From NCBI GenBank assembly GCA_947589505.1, contig CANQCF010000005.1, positions 1-48,210 on the forward strand: a DNA stretch of 48,210 bases. The letters run 5' to 3'. The position numbers were made by a program, and so were the translations under genes. The notes under the pieces are model-generated. The model searched no databases. It saw nothing but the letters and a program-made list of their open reading frames with translations, and was not told where the DNA came from. This DNA is from an uncultured Acetatifactor sp. Its GTDB lineage: Bacteria > Bacillota > Clostridia > Lachnospirales > Lachnospiraceae. Numbering within the stretch: position 1 is the first letter of the stretch; each line of letters opens with the position of its first letter. Below, piece after piece: positions 33,492-42,291 of this stretch.

Positions 33492-34213
33492 AATTGACAA
33501 TCATAGGCGCGTCGGGGCACGGGAGGGTGGTGGCGGACATTGCCTGTCTATGCGGATATGACGGGATCGAATTCCTGGACGATGATGAAAACCTTAAGAA
33601 CTGCGGGCCTTATCCTGTAGCAGGACCCTCATCCCTGGCACAGGAACAGGACCAGGATCTCTTTGTGGCAATCGGGGACGCCGCCGTCCGCAGACGGATG
33701 CTGGAGCGCTTTTCAGAAAAGCGGATCCCGGTTCTGATCCATCCCGGCGCCATTGTGGCCAAAGGGGCTAAGATCGGGAGAGGGAGCGTTGTGATGGCGG
33801 GGGCAGTGGTCAATCCGGGAGCCGTCATCGGCCGCGGCTGTATTATCAATACCGGCAGTTCCGTGGACCATGACTGTCTGCTGGGGGATTATGTCCATGT
33901 AGCCGTCGGAGCCCACCTGTGCGGCTCAGTGACAGCCGGGGATGAAGTCTGGATTGGTGCGGGGGCGGTGGTATCCAACAACATCCGTCTCTGCGGAGGA
34001 TGCAGGATCGGAGCAGGGGCCGTAGTGGTTCAGGATATCCTGGAGAGCGGCACCTACATAGGAGTGCCTGCCAGAAAGAAGACCGTAGCTGCCAGCCTTA
34101 GGACTCCAACCGCTAAGACCTGCGGAGAGTTCGGGGGGGGGTATAGCTCACCCGGAATAAAAGAGGCGCACGCCCATACTGTTTCCGCGCAGTGGAACAG
34201 GAGGGCGGCATGA
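33488..34213 (+). CDS. NeuD/PglD-family acetyltransferase with a poly-G tract near its end
   Basis: The protein has an N-terminal Rossmann-like part (KLTIIGASGHGRVVADIA) and a left-handed beta-helix of hexapeptide repeats (GAKIGRGSVVMAGAVV; GSSVDHDCLLGDYVHVA with the likely catalytic His). PglD-type enzymes add an acetyl group to the 4-amino of the UDP-sugar. The usual family end is GVPARK, here at about residue 198; a further 45 residues follow that look non-homologous. Within this tail lies a run of nine G (34133-34141). With G9 the frame reads on to overlap the next start (ATGA at 34210); with G8 or G10 it would stop within about 30 bases. The enzyme core would be unaffected. Confidence 0.9.
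   Translation: MKLTIIGASGHGRVVADIACLCGYDGIEFLDDDENLKNCGPYPVAGPSSLAQEQDQDLFVAIGDAAVRRRMLERFSEKRIPVLIHPGAIVAKGAKIGRGSVVMAGAVVNPGAVIGRGCIINTGSSVDHDCLLGDYVHVAVGAHLCGSVTAGDEVWIGAGAVVSNNIRLCGGCRIGAGAVVVQDILESGTYIGVPARKKTVAASLRTPTAKTCGEFGGGYSSPGIKEAHAHTVSAQWNRRAA
34133..34141 (+). repeat. Poly-G tract (G9) in the PglD-like gene
   Basis: Nine G in a row begin exactly at a codon (Gly 216-218). The length decides whether translation continues to the start of the next acetyltransferase gene or ends early. Confidence 0.9.
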
Positions 34214-34881
34214 GGGATCTGTATATCTACGGCGCGGGAGGATTCGGCAGGGAGACTGCCTGGCTGGTAGAACGGGTGAACCAGACGGAACCCCAGTGGG
34301 ATCTCAAAGGATTCCTGGATGATGAGGAATCCCTGTGGGGAACCCGGGAGGACGGTTACGAGATCCTGGGAGGAGCGGAATTCCTGAAGACCAGGAGGGA
34401 TGCCTGGGTGGTGTGCGCGGTGGGATCTGCTAAGATCCGTAAGAAAATCATAGAGAACCTGGAGGGTATCCGCTTTGCCACCCTGATTGATCCTGCTGTC
34501 ATAAAGAGCGGAAGGGTTTCCGTCGGGGAAGGAACGATCCTCTGCGGGGGAACAATCCTTACGGTAGATGTGTCGGTCGGAAAGCACTGTATCGTCAATC
34601 TGGACTGCACCATCGGACATGATGTGATCCTTAAGGACTTTGTAACGTTGTATCCGGGCGTACATGTCAGCGGGCATACCGAGATAGGAGAGTGCTGTGA
34701 GATTGGGACGGGAACCCAGATCATCCAGGGAAAACGGATCGGGAAAGAATCTGTTGTGGGGGCGGGAGCTGTGGTGATCCGGGATATCCCGGAAGGGTGT
34801 ACGGCGGTGGGAAATCCGGCGAAACCTGTAAAATACTGCTCTTCTAAAAAGTTGGTGACGGACCATGAGAAAACCGTGTAA
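34210..34881 (+). CDS. Second NeuD/PglD-family acyltransferase
   Basis: The 223-residue protein again has the sialic-acid O-acetyltransferase NeuD layout: RDLYIYGAGGFGRETAWLVERV, then hexapeptide repeats (GRVSVGEGTILCGGTILTVDV; NLDCTIGHDVILKDF with the likely catalytic His) and the family end GCTAVGNPAKPVK. It starts at 34210 behind AGGAGGGCGGC, overlapping the stop of the first acetyltransferase by four bases, so translation is probably coupled. Two such enzymes in a row suggest that two different amino or hydroxyl groups are acylated. Confidence 0.88.
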   Translation: MRDLYIYGAGGFGRETAWLVERVNQTEPQWDLKGFLDDEESLWGTREDGYEILGGAEFLKTRRDAWVVCAVGSAKIRKKIIENLEGIRFATLIDPAVIKSGRVSVGEGTILCGGTILTVDVSVGKHCIVNLDCTIGHDVILKDFVTLYPGVHVSGHTEIGECCEIGTGTQIIQGKRIGKESVVGAGAVVIRDIPEGCTAVGNPAKPVKYCSSKKLVTDHEKTV

Positions 34882-35231
34882 ATATAAGGAAAAAAGGAGA
34901 ATTGACATTGATGATAACATGAAAAAAGGCGTACTTTAACCAGACCTGACGGATCAAAGATGTTTTTCGGGTCGGATGTTGAAAATATGGTGTTGAAAGG
35001 TTAGGGCAGATGTGGGACCGCTAGAGGTCTTTTTTAGTGGATATTTTGAAGTGTCACTCCCTTTCAGAAAAGAAGCCGGAATTGGAACTGCCATGTTTCC
35101 AGCTGTTCTGGATGTAGGAGCGGTAGGGCGAATGATGTTGGCACACCAAATAGTGCCCTCATGGGTTGAGTCGGTATAAGTGTCAAGCCAGTCGGTGAGC
35201 ATACCCCTCTGTACGGAATAAGCGGGCTCTT
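34882..35231. other. Intergenic stretch and decayed sequence before the ISL3 remnant
   Basis: No intact gene is seen. A 24-codon frame (34865-34939) overlaps the previous stop but resembles nothing. A minus-strand frame (34954-35202, ending near LTFQHHIFNIRPEKHL) may be more decayed transposase, but I cannot assign it. Confidence 0.5.
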
Positions 35232-35833
35232 CTAGGATGCCATGGGACCCGAGGGGGCTTCATAGGTTTCCTGGAGATCATCGGAAAGAGAAAGGGCGTG
35301 TTCCAGCAGGGCGGTTTTGAGCGGGAAAAAGCCCTTCCAGTACTGCTCCTGATTTGAGGCAGAGGTGGTGAGGAGGTCTGGCGGATGGAGCAGGAGGGCA
35401 GGTTTGGGGAAGGCAACAGTACACAGGACGGAAAGCATCTGGGATGCCGTGGTGCAGTTGTCGAGGGCGATGTCCCGGAGAGACCGCGTGGTCATGAGGG
35501 CGGCGCTGATAGAAAGCCATGCGGAAACAGAAAGCTTTAACGTGGGGGGACAAAGCAGGGGCGCATGGAAAAAGAGGCGCCGCAGCGCTTGCAGCGAAGC
35601 CTAAGTACATGGAAGGAGAGGAAGCTCCCCTGCCGGCAACGGCGACATGGCGTACGATAAGGTTTCTTCCGGAATCCTTGATGGACACAGTCAAAACTAC
35701 CGCAGAAAGGACAAAGGCGGAGCTGTTCGGGATAAGAAAGGAAGATTTCTAAGGTGTGAGGATGGTCGACGACCCTGTCGATAGAGATCTCCGGTGGGAG
35801 TTGAATGAGTTTGTTGGTGATCTTAGCAACCAT
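35232..35833 (-). pseudogene. Degraded ISL3-family transposase
   Basis: A minus-strand frame starts at 35833 behind AAGGAGGTAAACA and encodes the ISL3 N-terminal zinc finger: LCPFCGSFDCVHQGFRKKPYRTP and later LRLRCKRCGASFS. It stops at 35537 after 98 residues. The following helix-turn-helix-like segment (TTRSLRDIALDNCTTASQ) is in another frame, 35495-35232. A complete ISL3 transposase has about 400 residues, so this copy is both frameshifted and shortened. It interrupts the glycan operon between the acetyltransferase and the GT4 gene and may have brought in the sequence from which the next gene is translated. Confidence 0.72.
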
Positions 35834-35871
35834 AATTGTTTACCTCCTTATGTGAAAGGATTGCAAATAAG

Positions 35872-36966
35872 GTGAAAAAGGTTTTGATGATAGGGAATGA
35901 CAGCAGCGGAATGTACAATTTCCGACAGGAGCTGATGCAGAGGTTATTGGATGAAGGATACTGTGTCGCATTTAGCGTCCCATATGGAGAGTATGTCTCA
36001 AGCTTAAAAGAAATGGGCTGTGAGTATGTTCCAATAGAATATGACCGCTCCGGGAAAAAACCATTGAAAGAGCTCAAACTGATTACGGATTATCGAAGGC
36101 TGCTCAAAAAGGGGACCTATGATGCAGTCCTTTTATATACGATAAAACCGACTTTATATGCAGGATTTTGGTGCAGGATGAGAAAGATCCCTTACCTAGT
36201 GAATATTACCGGCCTAAGTCCGGCGGTAACAGAATATCCGCTGCTGAGAATGTTTTGCTTCATGTTATATCGTTTTGTCCTGAAGCGGGCAGAAATGGTG
36301 TTTTTTCAAAACGAGCAGAATCGATACATGTTTGAAAAGGCGAAAGCTGTTGGCCTTCAGACAAGGCTGCTGCCTGGATCAGGAGTGAATTTAAACAAAC
36401 ATAGATATGAAGAATACACGGAATCCGGCCTGCTGAGGATTCTTTATGTTGGACGGATCTTTAAGCTGAAGGGTATTTCAGAATGGCTGGATGCAATCCA
36501 CACTCTTCAAAAACAAAACGCTGGTTTAATTTTTGAATTTGTAGGCGAGTGTGATGAGGAATACAAAGATGTGATAGCAAAACTCAACCGAAACGGAAAA
36601 ATAAGATACTACGGCGTATCCCGGAATCCTCATGAATATATGAAACGGGCACAGGCAGTGATCATGCCTTCCTATAGCGAAGGCATGTCGAATGTATTGC
36701 TGGAAGCGTCTGCTTGTGGAAGGCCGATATTGGCATCTCGCGTACAAGGGTGCAGGGAAATACTTGTTGAAGGGGTGACTGGCTTTGGTTTTGAACCGCA
36801 CAGTTCAAAGAGCATTCTTGAAGCAGTCCGGAAGTTTCTGGAGCTGACGTGTGAGGAACGAAGGCAGATGGGACGCAAAGGGCGTAGGTATGTAGAAAAA
36901 CATTTTTCCAGGGAACTCATAATAGAGGCATACATGCAGGAAATAAAAAAAATATGCGGGAGGTAG
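35872..36966 (+). CDS. Family 4 glycosyltransferase
   Basis: The 364-residue protein has the GT-B fold: N-terminal KKVLMIGNDSSGMYNFRQELM and TIKPTLYAGFW, C-terminal LRILYVGRIFKLKGISEWLDAI, and the donor-binding PSYSEGMSNVLLEASACGRPILAS, where the EX7E pattern is visible. I choose the GTG at 35872, because the family starts with KKVLMIGND; the frame itself opens at 35836. Relatives in the PglA/CapM group add the second sugar to a bacillosamine-type first sugar, which fits the neighbours. The promoter or read-through across the ISL3 remnant is not clear. Confidence 0.88.
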   Translation: MKKVLMIGNDSSGMYNFRQELMQRLLDEGYCVAFSVPYGEYVSSLKEMGCEYVPIEYDRSGKKPLKELKLITDYRRLLKKGTYDAVLLYTIKPTLYAGFWCRMRKIPYLVNITGLSPAVTEYPLLRMFCFMLYRFVLKRAEMVFFQNEQNRYMFEKAKAVGLQTRLLPGSGVNLNKHRYEEYTESGLLRILYVGRIFKLKGISEWLDAIHTLQKQNAGLIFEFVGECDEEYKDVIAKLNRNGKIRYYGVSRNPHEYMKRAQAVIMPSYSEGMSNVLLEASACGRPILASRVQGCREILVEGVTGFGFEPHSSKSILEAVRKFLELTCEERRQMGRKGRRYVEKHFSRELIIEAYMQEIKKICGR

Positions 36967-36969
36967 AGT

Positions 36970-38280
36970 ATGGGATTATATGATCAATTGACCGAGAGAG
37001 AAGCCAAACTGGCCGTAGTCGGACTTGGGTATGTAGGTCTGCCGTTGGCGGTCGCTTTCTCAAAAAAAGTGGATGTGATTGGATATGACGCAAATGAAAA
37101 AAAGATTGCAGCATATAATCAGGGAATCGATCCTACAAAGGAGGTTGGAGATGCAGCAATTCGCGATGCGGAAATGCTGTTCACTTCAGAATCTGGTCAA
37201 TTAAGTAATGCAAGATTTTTTGTTGTGGCAGTGCCGACACCAGTTAGAGAGGACAAGACTCCGGATCTCACACCGGTTACATCTGCTACAAAGACCATAG
37301 GGCAGAACCTGCGCAAAGGTTCCGTCGTCGTATATGAGAGTACGGTTTATCCCGGAGTTACAGAGGAGATTTGCGTTCCCATCCTCGAAGAGGAGAGCGG
37401 ACTGAAATGCGGCGTGGATTTCAAAGTTGGATACTCCCCGGAGCGGATCAACCCTGCAGATCAGGTACATACGCTTGCAAATATAGTCAAGATAGTATCG
37501 GGAATGGATCAGGATACCTTGGATGTTGTTGCGAGGGTCTATGAGATGGTCGCACTGGCAGGAGTCTACCGTGCATCTTCTATCAAGGTGGCTGAGGCAG
37601 CGAAAGTAATCGAGAACAGCCAACGTGATATTAATATTGCTTTCATGAACGAGTTGTCCATTATCTTTCACAAAATAGGAATAGACACTGTTGAGGTGTT
37701 GAAAGCCGCAGGTACAAAGTGGAATTTTCTGGATTTCCGGCCGGGGCTTGTCGGCGGGCACTGCATTGGAGTGGATCCCTATTACCTGACACATAAGGCG
37801 TCTGAGCTGGGATACCACTCCCAGGTCATCCTTTCGGGACGCCGGATCAATGATGGGATGGGGAAATATGTGGCTGAGAGCATTATAAAAGGACTGATCA
37901 AGGCAGATAGGGCGATCAAGAATGTCAGGGTCGCCATCCTCGGGTTTGCATTTAAGGAAAACTGTCAAGATACAAGAAATACAAAGGTGATCGATATCAT
38001 CCGCGAACTTGGGGAATATGGTGTTTTGGTTCAAGTAGTGGACGATGTCGCAGATGCGCAAGAGGCCCGTCTTCTGTATGGCATAAATGTATGTAGGTTG
38101 TCAGAGATGCAGGAAGCAGATGCTGTTGCTGTCTGCGTGCAGCATGATATATTCAAAGGGTTATCTGCGGAATGGTTTGATGCTTTTTTAAGAGGCCCGC
38201 AAAAACTGTTGTTTGATCTGAAAGGAATGTATGACAGGAAGCAGTTTGAAGATGCGGGATACATATACTGGAGGCTGTAA
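36970..38280 (+). CDS. Nucleotide-sugar dehydrogenase (TviB/WbpA-like, UDP-HexNAc 6-dehydrogenase)
   Basis: The 436-residue enzyme has the N-terminal NAD fold (AVVGLGYVGLPLAVAFSK), YESTVYPGVTEE, the central helix with VAEAAKVIENSQRDINIAFMNE, the catalytic Cys C265 in GGHCIGVDPYYL and the C-terminal FKENCQDTRNTKV block. Members of this branch oxidise UDP-GlcNAc or UDP-GalNAc (TviB, WbpO) or UDP-ManNAc to the uronic acid. A TviC/WbpP-like 4-epimerase gene lies 1.9 kb downstream, so UDP-GalNAcA is the best guess. A GGGAGGTAGAGT site precedes the start, three bases after the GT4 gene. Confidence 0.92.
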   Translation: MGLYDQLTEREAKLAVVGLGYVGLPLAVAFSKKVDVIGYDANEKKIAAYNQGIDPTKEVGDAAIRDAEMLFTSESGQLSNARFFVVAVPTPVREDKTPDLTPVTSATKTIGQNLRKGSVVVYESTVYPGVTEEICVPILEEESGLKCGVDFKVGYSPERINPADQVHTLANIVKIVSGMDQDTLDVVARVYEMVALAGVYRASSIKVAEAAKVIENSQRDINIAFMNELSIIFHKIGIDTVEVLKAAGTKWNFLDFRPGLVGGHCIGVDPYYLTHKASELGYHSQVILSGRRINDGMGKYVAESIIKGLIKADRAIKNVRVAILGFAFKENCQDTRNTKVIDIIRELGEYGVLVQVVDDVADAQEARLLYGINVCRLSEMQEADAVAVCVQHDIFKGLSAEWFDAFLRGPQKLLFDLKGMYDRKQFEDAGYIYWRL

Positions 38281-38281
38281 G

Positions 38282-39046
38282 ATGTTCAGAAAAGAAGACT
38301 GTTGTTATCAGACTTACCGCAGAATCCTGCGGGATATAAAGAAAAGCGGAAAATACTACGATTACGCGGATGTGCTGGAAAAGATGCCGGAAAAATGGCT
38401 GATCCTGCGCCATGACATTGAATTTTCCGTTGACCGGGCTTATCAATTGTCCCTGATAGAAACAAAGGAAGGGATCAAGAGCACATGGTTTGTCCAGATC
38501 ACAAATAATGCGTATAATGCTCTGTCAGAAAAAAACGTAGCATTGTTGCAGAAAATGGCAGAAAACGGCCACCATATAGGGTTGCATTATCACCGTGGGA
38601 AATCCGTTGCCGGGGGGGCACTTGGTGAGTTGAAGCGGGACCTTCAAATGCAGGCGGATATATTGGCGAAGATGACCGGACTCACAGTAGACCGGTTTTC
38701 CTTCCACCGGCCCTTGCGGGAGCATTTGGAGGCAGATCTTGAAGTGGATGGTCTGATCAATGCTTATGGACACCAATTCTTCTGCCTGACGGATAATCCG
38801 AGTCAGCCCCTGCCGGTAAAGTATGTTGCAGATTCGAACCACCAATGGAAATACGGAGAGGCGACGGAGCAGTTTTTTGCCGCACATGATAAGATACAGC
38901 TTTTGATCCATCCGCTTTCCTGGTCGGAAAATGGTGCAGAGCACATTGAAAATTTCCAGAACATCGTACGGGAAAAGCACGATGAATTGATTGATACGAT
39001 CGAAGGGGAATGGAAGATATTTGACGAGCTGAGGGGGAAGTTATGA
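38282..39046 (+). CDS. Polysaccharide deacetylase-like protein (WbmS-type) with a poly-G tract
   Basis: The 254-residue protein has a NodB-like barrel outline: RHDIEFSVDRA, GHHIGLHYHRG, FSFHRP and LLIHPLSW, which would supply the Asp and His residues of a metal site. Such proteins in O-antigen and capsule loci are often called WbmS-like; their reaction is not settled. I start it at 38282 (MFRKEDCC), two bases after the dehydrogenase stop. A run of seven G at 38612-38618 codes for part of AGGALG and is in frame here. The stop overlaps the next start (ATGA). Confidence 0.8.
   Translation: MFRKEDCCYQTYRRILRDIKKSGKYYDYADVLEKMPEKWLILRHDIEFSVDRAYQLSLIETKEGIKSTWFVQITNNAYNALSEKNVALLQKMAENGHHIGLHYHRGKSVAGGALGELKRDLQMQADILAKMTGLTVDRFSFHRPLREHLEADLEVDGLINAYGHQFFCLTDNPSQPLPVKYVADSNHQWKYGEATEQFFAAHDKIQLLIHPLSWSENGAEHIENFQNIVREKHDELIDTIEGEWKIFDELRGKL
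38612..38618 (+). repeat. Poly-G tract (G7) in the deacetylase-like gene
   Basis: Seven G in a row within the coding sequence. The present length keeps the gene open; loss or gain of one G would truncate it at about residue 115. Confidence 0.85.
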
Positions 39047-39948
39047 AGACGGTTGCTTCCGTACAGTCGCTTCTTGCGTTTCTGGAGGAGAAGAAAATCC
39101 CATACAGCTTTCAAGGAGATGATAACGCCAGAATATATGGCTTTTCTTCCCTGAAAAATTACAAAAAGGATACGTTTACGTGGGCAAAAAATGAAAAGGC
39201 CTATCAATATGGTTTTGCAGATAAAAAGCTTGTTATAGCTCAGGATGGACTGCAGGTTGATTGTCCCAATGTGATTATTTCTAAAGAATCCAAACGTGCC
39301 TTCTTTGCTCTTATTGAGTATTGGGCAGACACTCATGATTTAGATAATAAGGATTCAATTGGGCCGGGAACTATTCTTGGCACGGGAGTCCGTCTTGGAA
39401 AGAACGTCAGAATAGGATCCAATTGCGTGATCCAGGGAAACATAGAGATTGGCGACAATACCCGCATATGGCATAACGTAACGATCCTCAATCATGTAAT
39501 GATCGGTTCAGACTGTGAGATACAATCTGGCTGCGTGATCGGGCATGACGGGTTTGCGTGGAATGAGAATCAGAATCACCGTAAAGAAATGATACGGCAT
39601 TTTGGTAGCGTGGAAATAGGAAATGAAGTGTACCTGGGGCCGAATTGTGTGATAGACCGTGGAGAGATTGATGCCACGATCATCGGAGAAGGATGCAGGC
39701 TGGACGCTGCTTGTTTCATTGCCCACAATGTAGTTCTTGGGAAAAATGTGATACTGATCACTGGAAGCCGTCTGTATGGTTCATCTGAGCTGGGGGACAA
39801 TGCCTACGTTGCTTCCGGGCTGGTAAGGAATCAGTGCAGGATAGGTGCAGGGACGTTTGTAGGGATGGGATCGGTTGTGACAGATGACCTTCCGGAGAAT
39901 GTTACTGCAGTGGGAGTTCCGGCAAAAATCATAAAGCGTGGCGTTTAA
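39043..39948 (+). CDS. LpxD-like left-handed beta-helix acyltransferase
   Basis: The 301-residue protein has an LpxD-like N-terminal domain (IYGFSSLKNYKKDTFTWAKNEKAY) and a long hexapeptide helix (GTGVRLGKNVRIGSNCVIQGNIEIG; HNVTILNHVMIGSDCEIQSGCVIGHDGFAW with the likely catalytic His; VGVPAKIIK end). Gram-positive bacteria do not make lipid A, so the product is more likely an acylated nucleotide sugar for the polysaccharide. It overlaps the deacetylase gene by four bases. Confidence 0.88.
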   Translation: MKTVASVQSLLAFLEEKKIPYSFQGDDNARIYGFSSLKNYKKDTFTWAKNEKAYQYGFADKKLVIAQDGLQVDCPNVIISKESKRAFFALIEYWADTHDLDNKDSIGPGTILGTGVRLGKNVRIGSNCVIQGNIEIGDNTRIWHNVTILNHVMIGSDCEIQSGCVIGHDGFAWNENQNHRKEMIRHFGSVEIGNEVYLGPNCVIDRGEIDATIIGEGCRLDAACFIAHNVVLGKNVILITGSRLYGSSELGDNAYVASGLVRNQCRIGAGTFVGMGSVVTDDLPENVTAVGVPAKIIKRGV

Positions 39949-40131
39949 GGTTTGTGCCTTGCAACCTTATGTGCAAAGCAAAGGCCACAGGAGGGACGGG
40001 ACGATGGATTTTATTCGGTTCTTTACCTGTCAAGAGTTGTCTCTATGATATTGTTCATTATCTTTTGCGGGATGACGCTCATTTTTGGGTGTTTTGGATA
40101 TACTGCATTTATTTACGGGAGGTTTTAGCAG

Positions 40132-41106
40132 ATGGGATATAAAAATATAAGATTTCCGAAAAAGTCGGTGTTCCTTGTCACCGGGGGAGCTGGTTTCATT
40201 GGGTCAAATCTTTGCGAGGCTATCCTTAATTTAGGATACAAGGTAAGATGCCTTGATGATTTATCTACAGGGAAGCAGACTAATGTGGATTTGTTTTCTG
40301 CTAATTCTGATTATGAGTTTATTAAGGGCGATATCAAAAATCTGGATACTTGTATGAAAGTTTGTGAAGGTGTGGATTATGTTCTGCACCAGGCGGCATG
40401 GGGATCGGTTCCGAGGAGCATAGAGATGCCCCTTTTCTATTGCGCAAATAACATAACAGGAACGGTGAATATGCTGGAGGCGGCTAGGCAGAATGGAGTC
40501 AAGAAGTTTGTATATGCGTCCAGCTCCAGCGTATATGGTGATGAACCCAATCTTCCCAAAAAAGAGGGAAGAGAAGGTAATTTGCTTTCACCGTATGCGC
40601 TGACGAAGCGTGTAGATGAGGAGTACGGAAAGTTATACCATAAATTATACGGGTTGGATACATATGGCCTTCGCTATTTTAATGTGTTTGGCAGGAGGCA
40701 GGATCCGAACGGGGCATATGCTGCGGTTATTCCCAAATTTATCAAACAGCTTATGAACGGAGAACGCCCGACCATCAATGGTGATGGTAAACAGAGCCGT
40801 GATTTTACTTATATAGAAAATGTAATTGAGGCGAATCTAAAGGCCTGCCTTGCCCCGCATGAAGCGGTGGGAGAAGCATTTAACATCGCTTATGGAGGCA
40901 GAGAGTATTTGATTGATATCTATTACAAATTGACAAAAGCTCTTGGCGTTAGCATTGAACCCATTTTCGGACCTGACAGAAAAGGAGATATTAAGCATAG
41001 TAATGCTGATATATCAAAAGCTAAAAAGTTCCTGGGATATAATCCAGAGTATGATTTTGAGCGAGGACTTAGTGAGGCGATTGAGTGGTATAAGGAGAAT
41101 TTATAA
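40132..41106 (+). CDS. UDP-HexNAc(A) 4-epimerase (TviC/WbpP-like)
   Basis: The 324-residue short-chain dehydrogenase has the NAD motif TGGAGFIGSN, ASSSSVYGDEP and the catalytic Tyr155-x3-Lys159 (SPYALTK). The blocks QAAWGSVPRSIEMP, FNVFGRRQDPNGAYAAVIPKFI and NGDGKQSRDFTYI match WbpP and TviC, which epimerise UDP-GlcNAc(A) to UDP-GalNAc(A). It complements the TviB-like dehydrogenase upstream. A GGGAGG site precedes the start. The 183 bases before it hold no clear gene. Confidence 0.9.
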   Translation: MGYKNIRFPKKSVFLVTGGAGFIGSNLCEAILNLGYKVRCLDDLSTGKQTNVDLFSANSDYEFIKGDIKNLDTCMKVCEGVDYVLHQAAWGSVPRSIEMPLFYCANNITGTVNMLEAARQNGVKKFVYASSSSVYGDEPNLPKKEGREGNLLSPYALTKRVDEEYGKLYHKLYGLDTYGLRYFNVFGRRQDPNGAYAAVIPKFIKQLMNGERPTINGDGKQSRDFTYIENVIEANLKACLAPHEAVGEAFNIAYGGREYLIDIYYKLTKALGVSIEPIFGPDRKGDIKHSNADISKAKKFLGYNPEYDFERGLSEAIEWYKENL

Positions 41107-41108
41107 TA

Positions 41109-42218
41109 ATGTATAAACCGATTCGAGTGATACAAGTTATGGGTACCTTAAATTTGGGTGGTGCAGAAAATATTGTTATGAATCTATATCGTGCAATCAA
41201 CAGAAAACAAATTCAGTTTGATTTTGTTGTTCATACAGATGATCATGGAGCATTTGATGATGAAGTTAGATTATTGGGTGGCAAAATATATCACGCTCCC
41301 AGATATATGGGGGCGAATCATTTACAATATGTTAAGTGGTGGAAAAACTTCTTTTCTGATCACCCGGAATACAAAATCATACATTCGCATATAAGAAGCT
41401 GTGCATCAATTTATATTCCAATTGCTAAAAAACATGGGTTGAAAACCATTATTCATAGTCATAGCACATCTAATGGAAAAGGATTTGTCTCTTTAGTAAA
41501 AAAAATTATGCAATTTCCGTTGCGGTATCAGGCAGATTATTTATTTGCTTGTTCCAGAGAAGCAGGCGAATGGTTATTTGGGAAAAAAGCAATTAAAAAA
41601 GATAATTTCAAAATTCTTTACAATGGAATTGACTGTGACAGATTCCGTTTTAATGAAGAAAACAGATTGTCGATAAGAAAAAAGTATGGATTAGAAGAAA
41701 ATTTTGTTGTAGGTCATATAGGGAGACACGATCCCCCCAAAAACCCTTTATTTATGATAGAGGTTTTCTCAGAAATATTTAAGCAAAACAACAATGCGCG
41801 ATTGCTTCAAGTCGGACAAGGCGAGATGACTGAGCAGATGAAACAGAAGTGCCGTGACTTGGGTATTGAGCAGGCTGTTGTATTTGCAGGGGCACATAAT
41901 GACGTGGAAAAATATTATTCAGCTATGGATGTATTTCTGTTTCCTTCTCTTTGGGAAGGGTTTGGTATTGTTTTGATAGAAGCACAAGCAAATGGATTAA
42001 TGGTGATATGTTCTGATAATATACCTAAAATGGCACAGATAAGTAATCATTTTAAAGCTATATCACTAGAATGTGATAAAGAAAAATGGGCAGAAGAAAT
42101 CCTTCAAAAAAAATACGTTGATAGATCCAGTAGCTATATTGACGTAATAAAAAACAATTATGATATATCAAAAATTTCAAGTGGACTTGAAAATATTTAT
42201 AAATCATTAGTTGAATGA
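41109..42218 (+). CDS. Family 4 glycosyltransferase (EpsF-like)
   Basis: The 369-residue GT-B protein has the N-terminal VIQVMGTLNLGGAENIVMNLYR typical of EpsF/CapM-type transferases, IIHSHIRSCASIY and HSHSTSNGKG in the first domain, and VGHIGRHDPPKNPLFMI plus PSLWEGFGIVLIEAQANG (EX7E) in the second. It starts two bases after the epimerase stop. From here to 46.4 kb the base composition is clearly more AT-rich than upstream. Confidence 0.9.
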   Translation: MYKPIRVIQVMGTLNLGGAENIVMNLYRAINRKQIQFDFVVHTDDHGAFDDEVRLLGGKIYHAPRYMGANHLQYVKWWKNFFSDHPEYKIIHSHIRSCASIYIPIAKKHGLKTIIHSHSTSNGKGFVSLVKKIMQFPLRYQADYLFACSREAGEWLFGKKAIKKDNFKILYNGIDCDRFRFNEENRLSIRKKYGLEENFVVGHIGRHDPPKNPLFMIEVFSEIFKQNNNARLLQVGQGEMTEQMKQKCRDLGIEQAVVFAGAHNDVEKYYSAMDVFLFPSLWEGFGIVLIEAQANGLMVICSDNIPKMAQISNHFKAISLECDKEKWAEEILQKKYVDRSSSYIDVIKNNYDISKISSGLENIYKSLVE

Positions 42219-42291
42219 AACGAATATAGTATAAATCATGCTCTTCATTAAACAGTTGATGAATGATCTATTATTTTGAGTAAAAGGGGAG

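Noticed and set aside
34081..34212. Sequence after the PglD end as a separate small gene
   Set aside because: It is continuous with the acetyltransferase frame, and no start with a ribosome binding site lies inside.
39954..40142. 62-codon frame before the epimerase gene
   Set aside because: No recognisable similarity and no good ribosome binding site; it overlaps the start of the epimerase gene.
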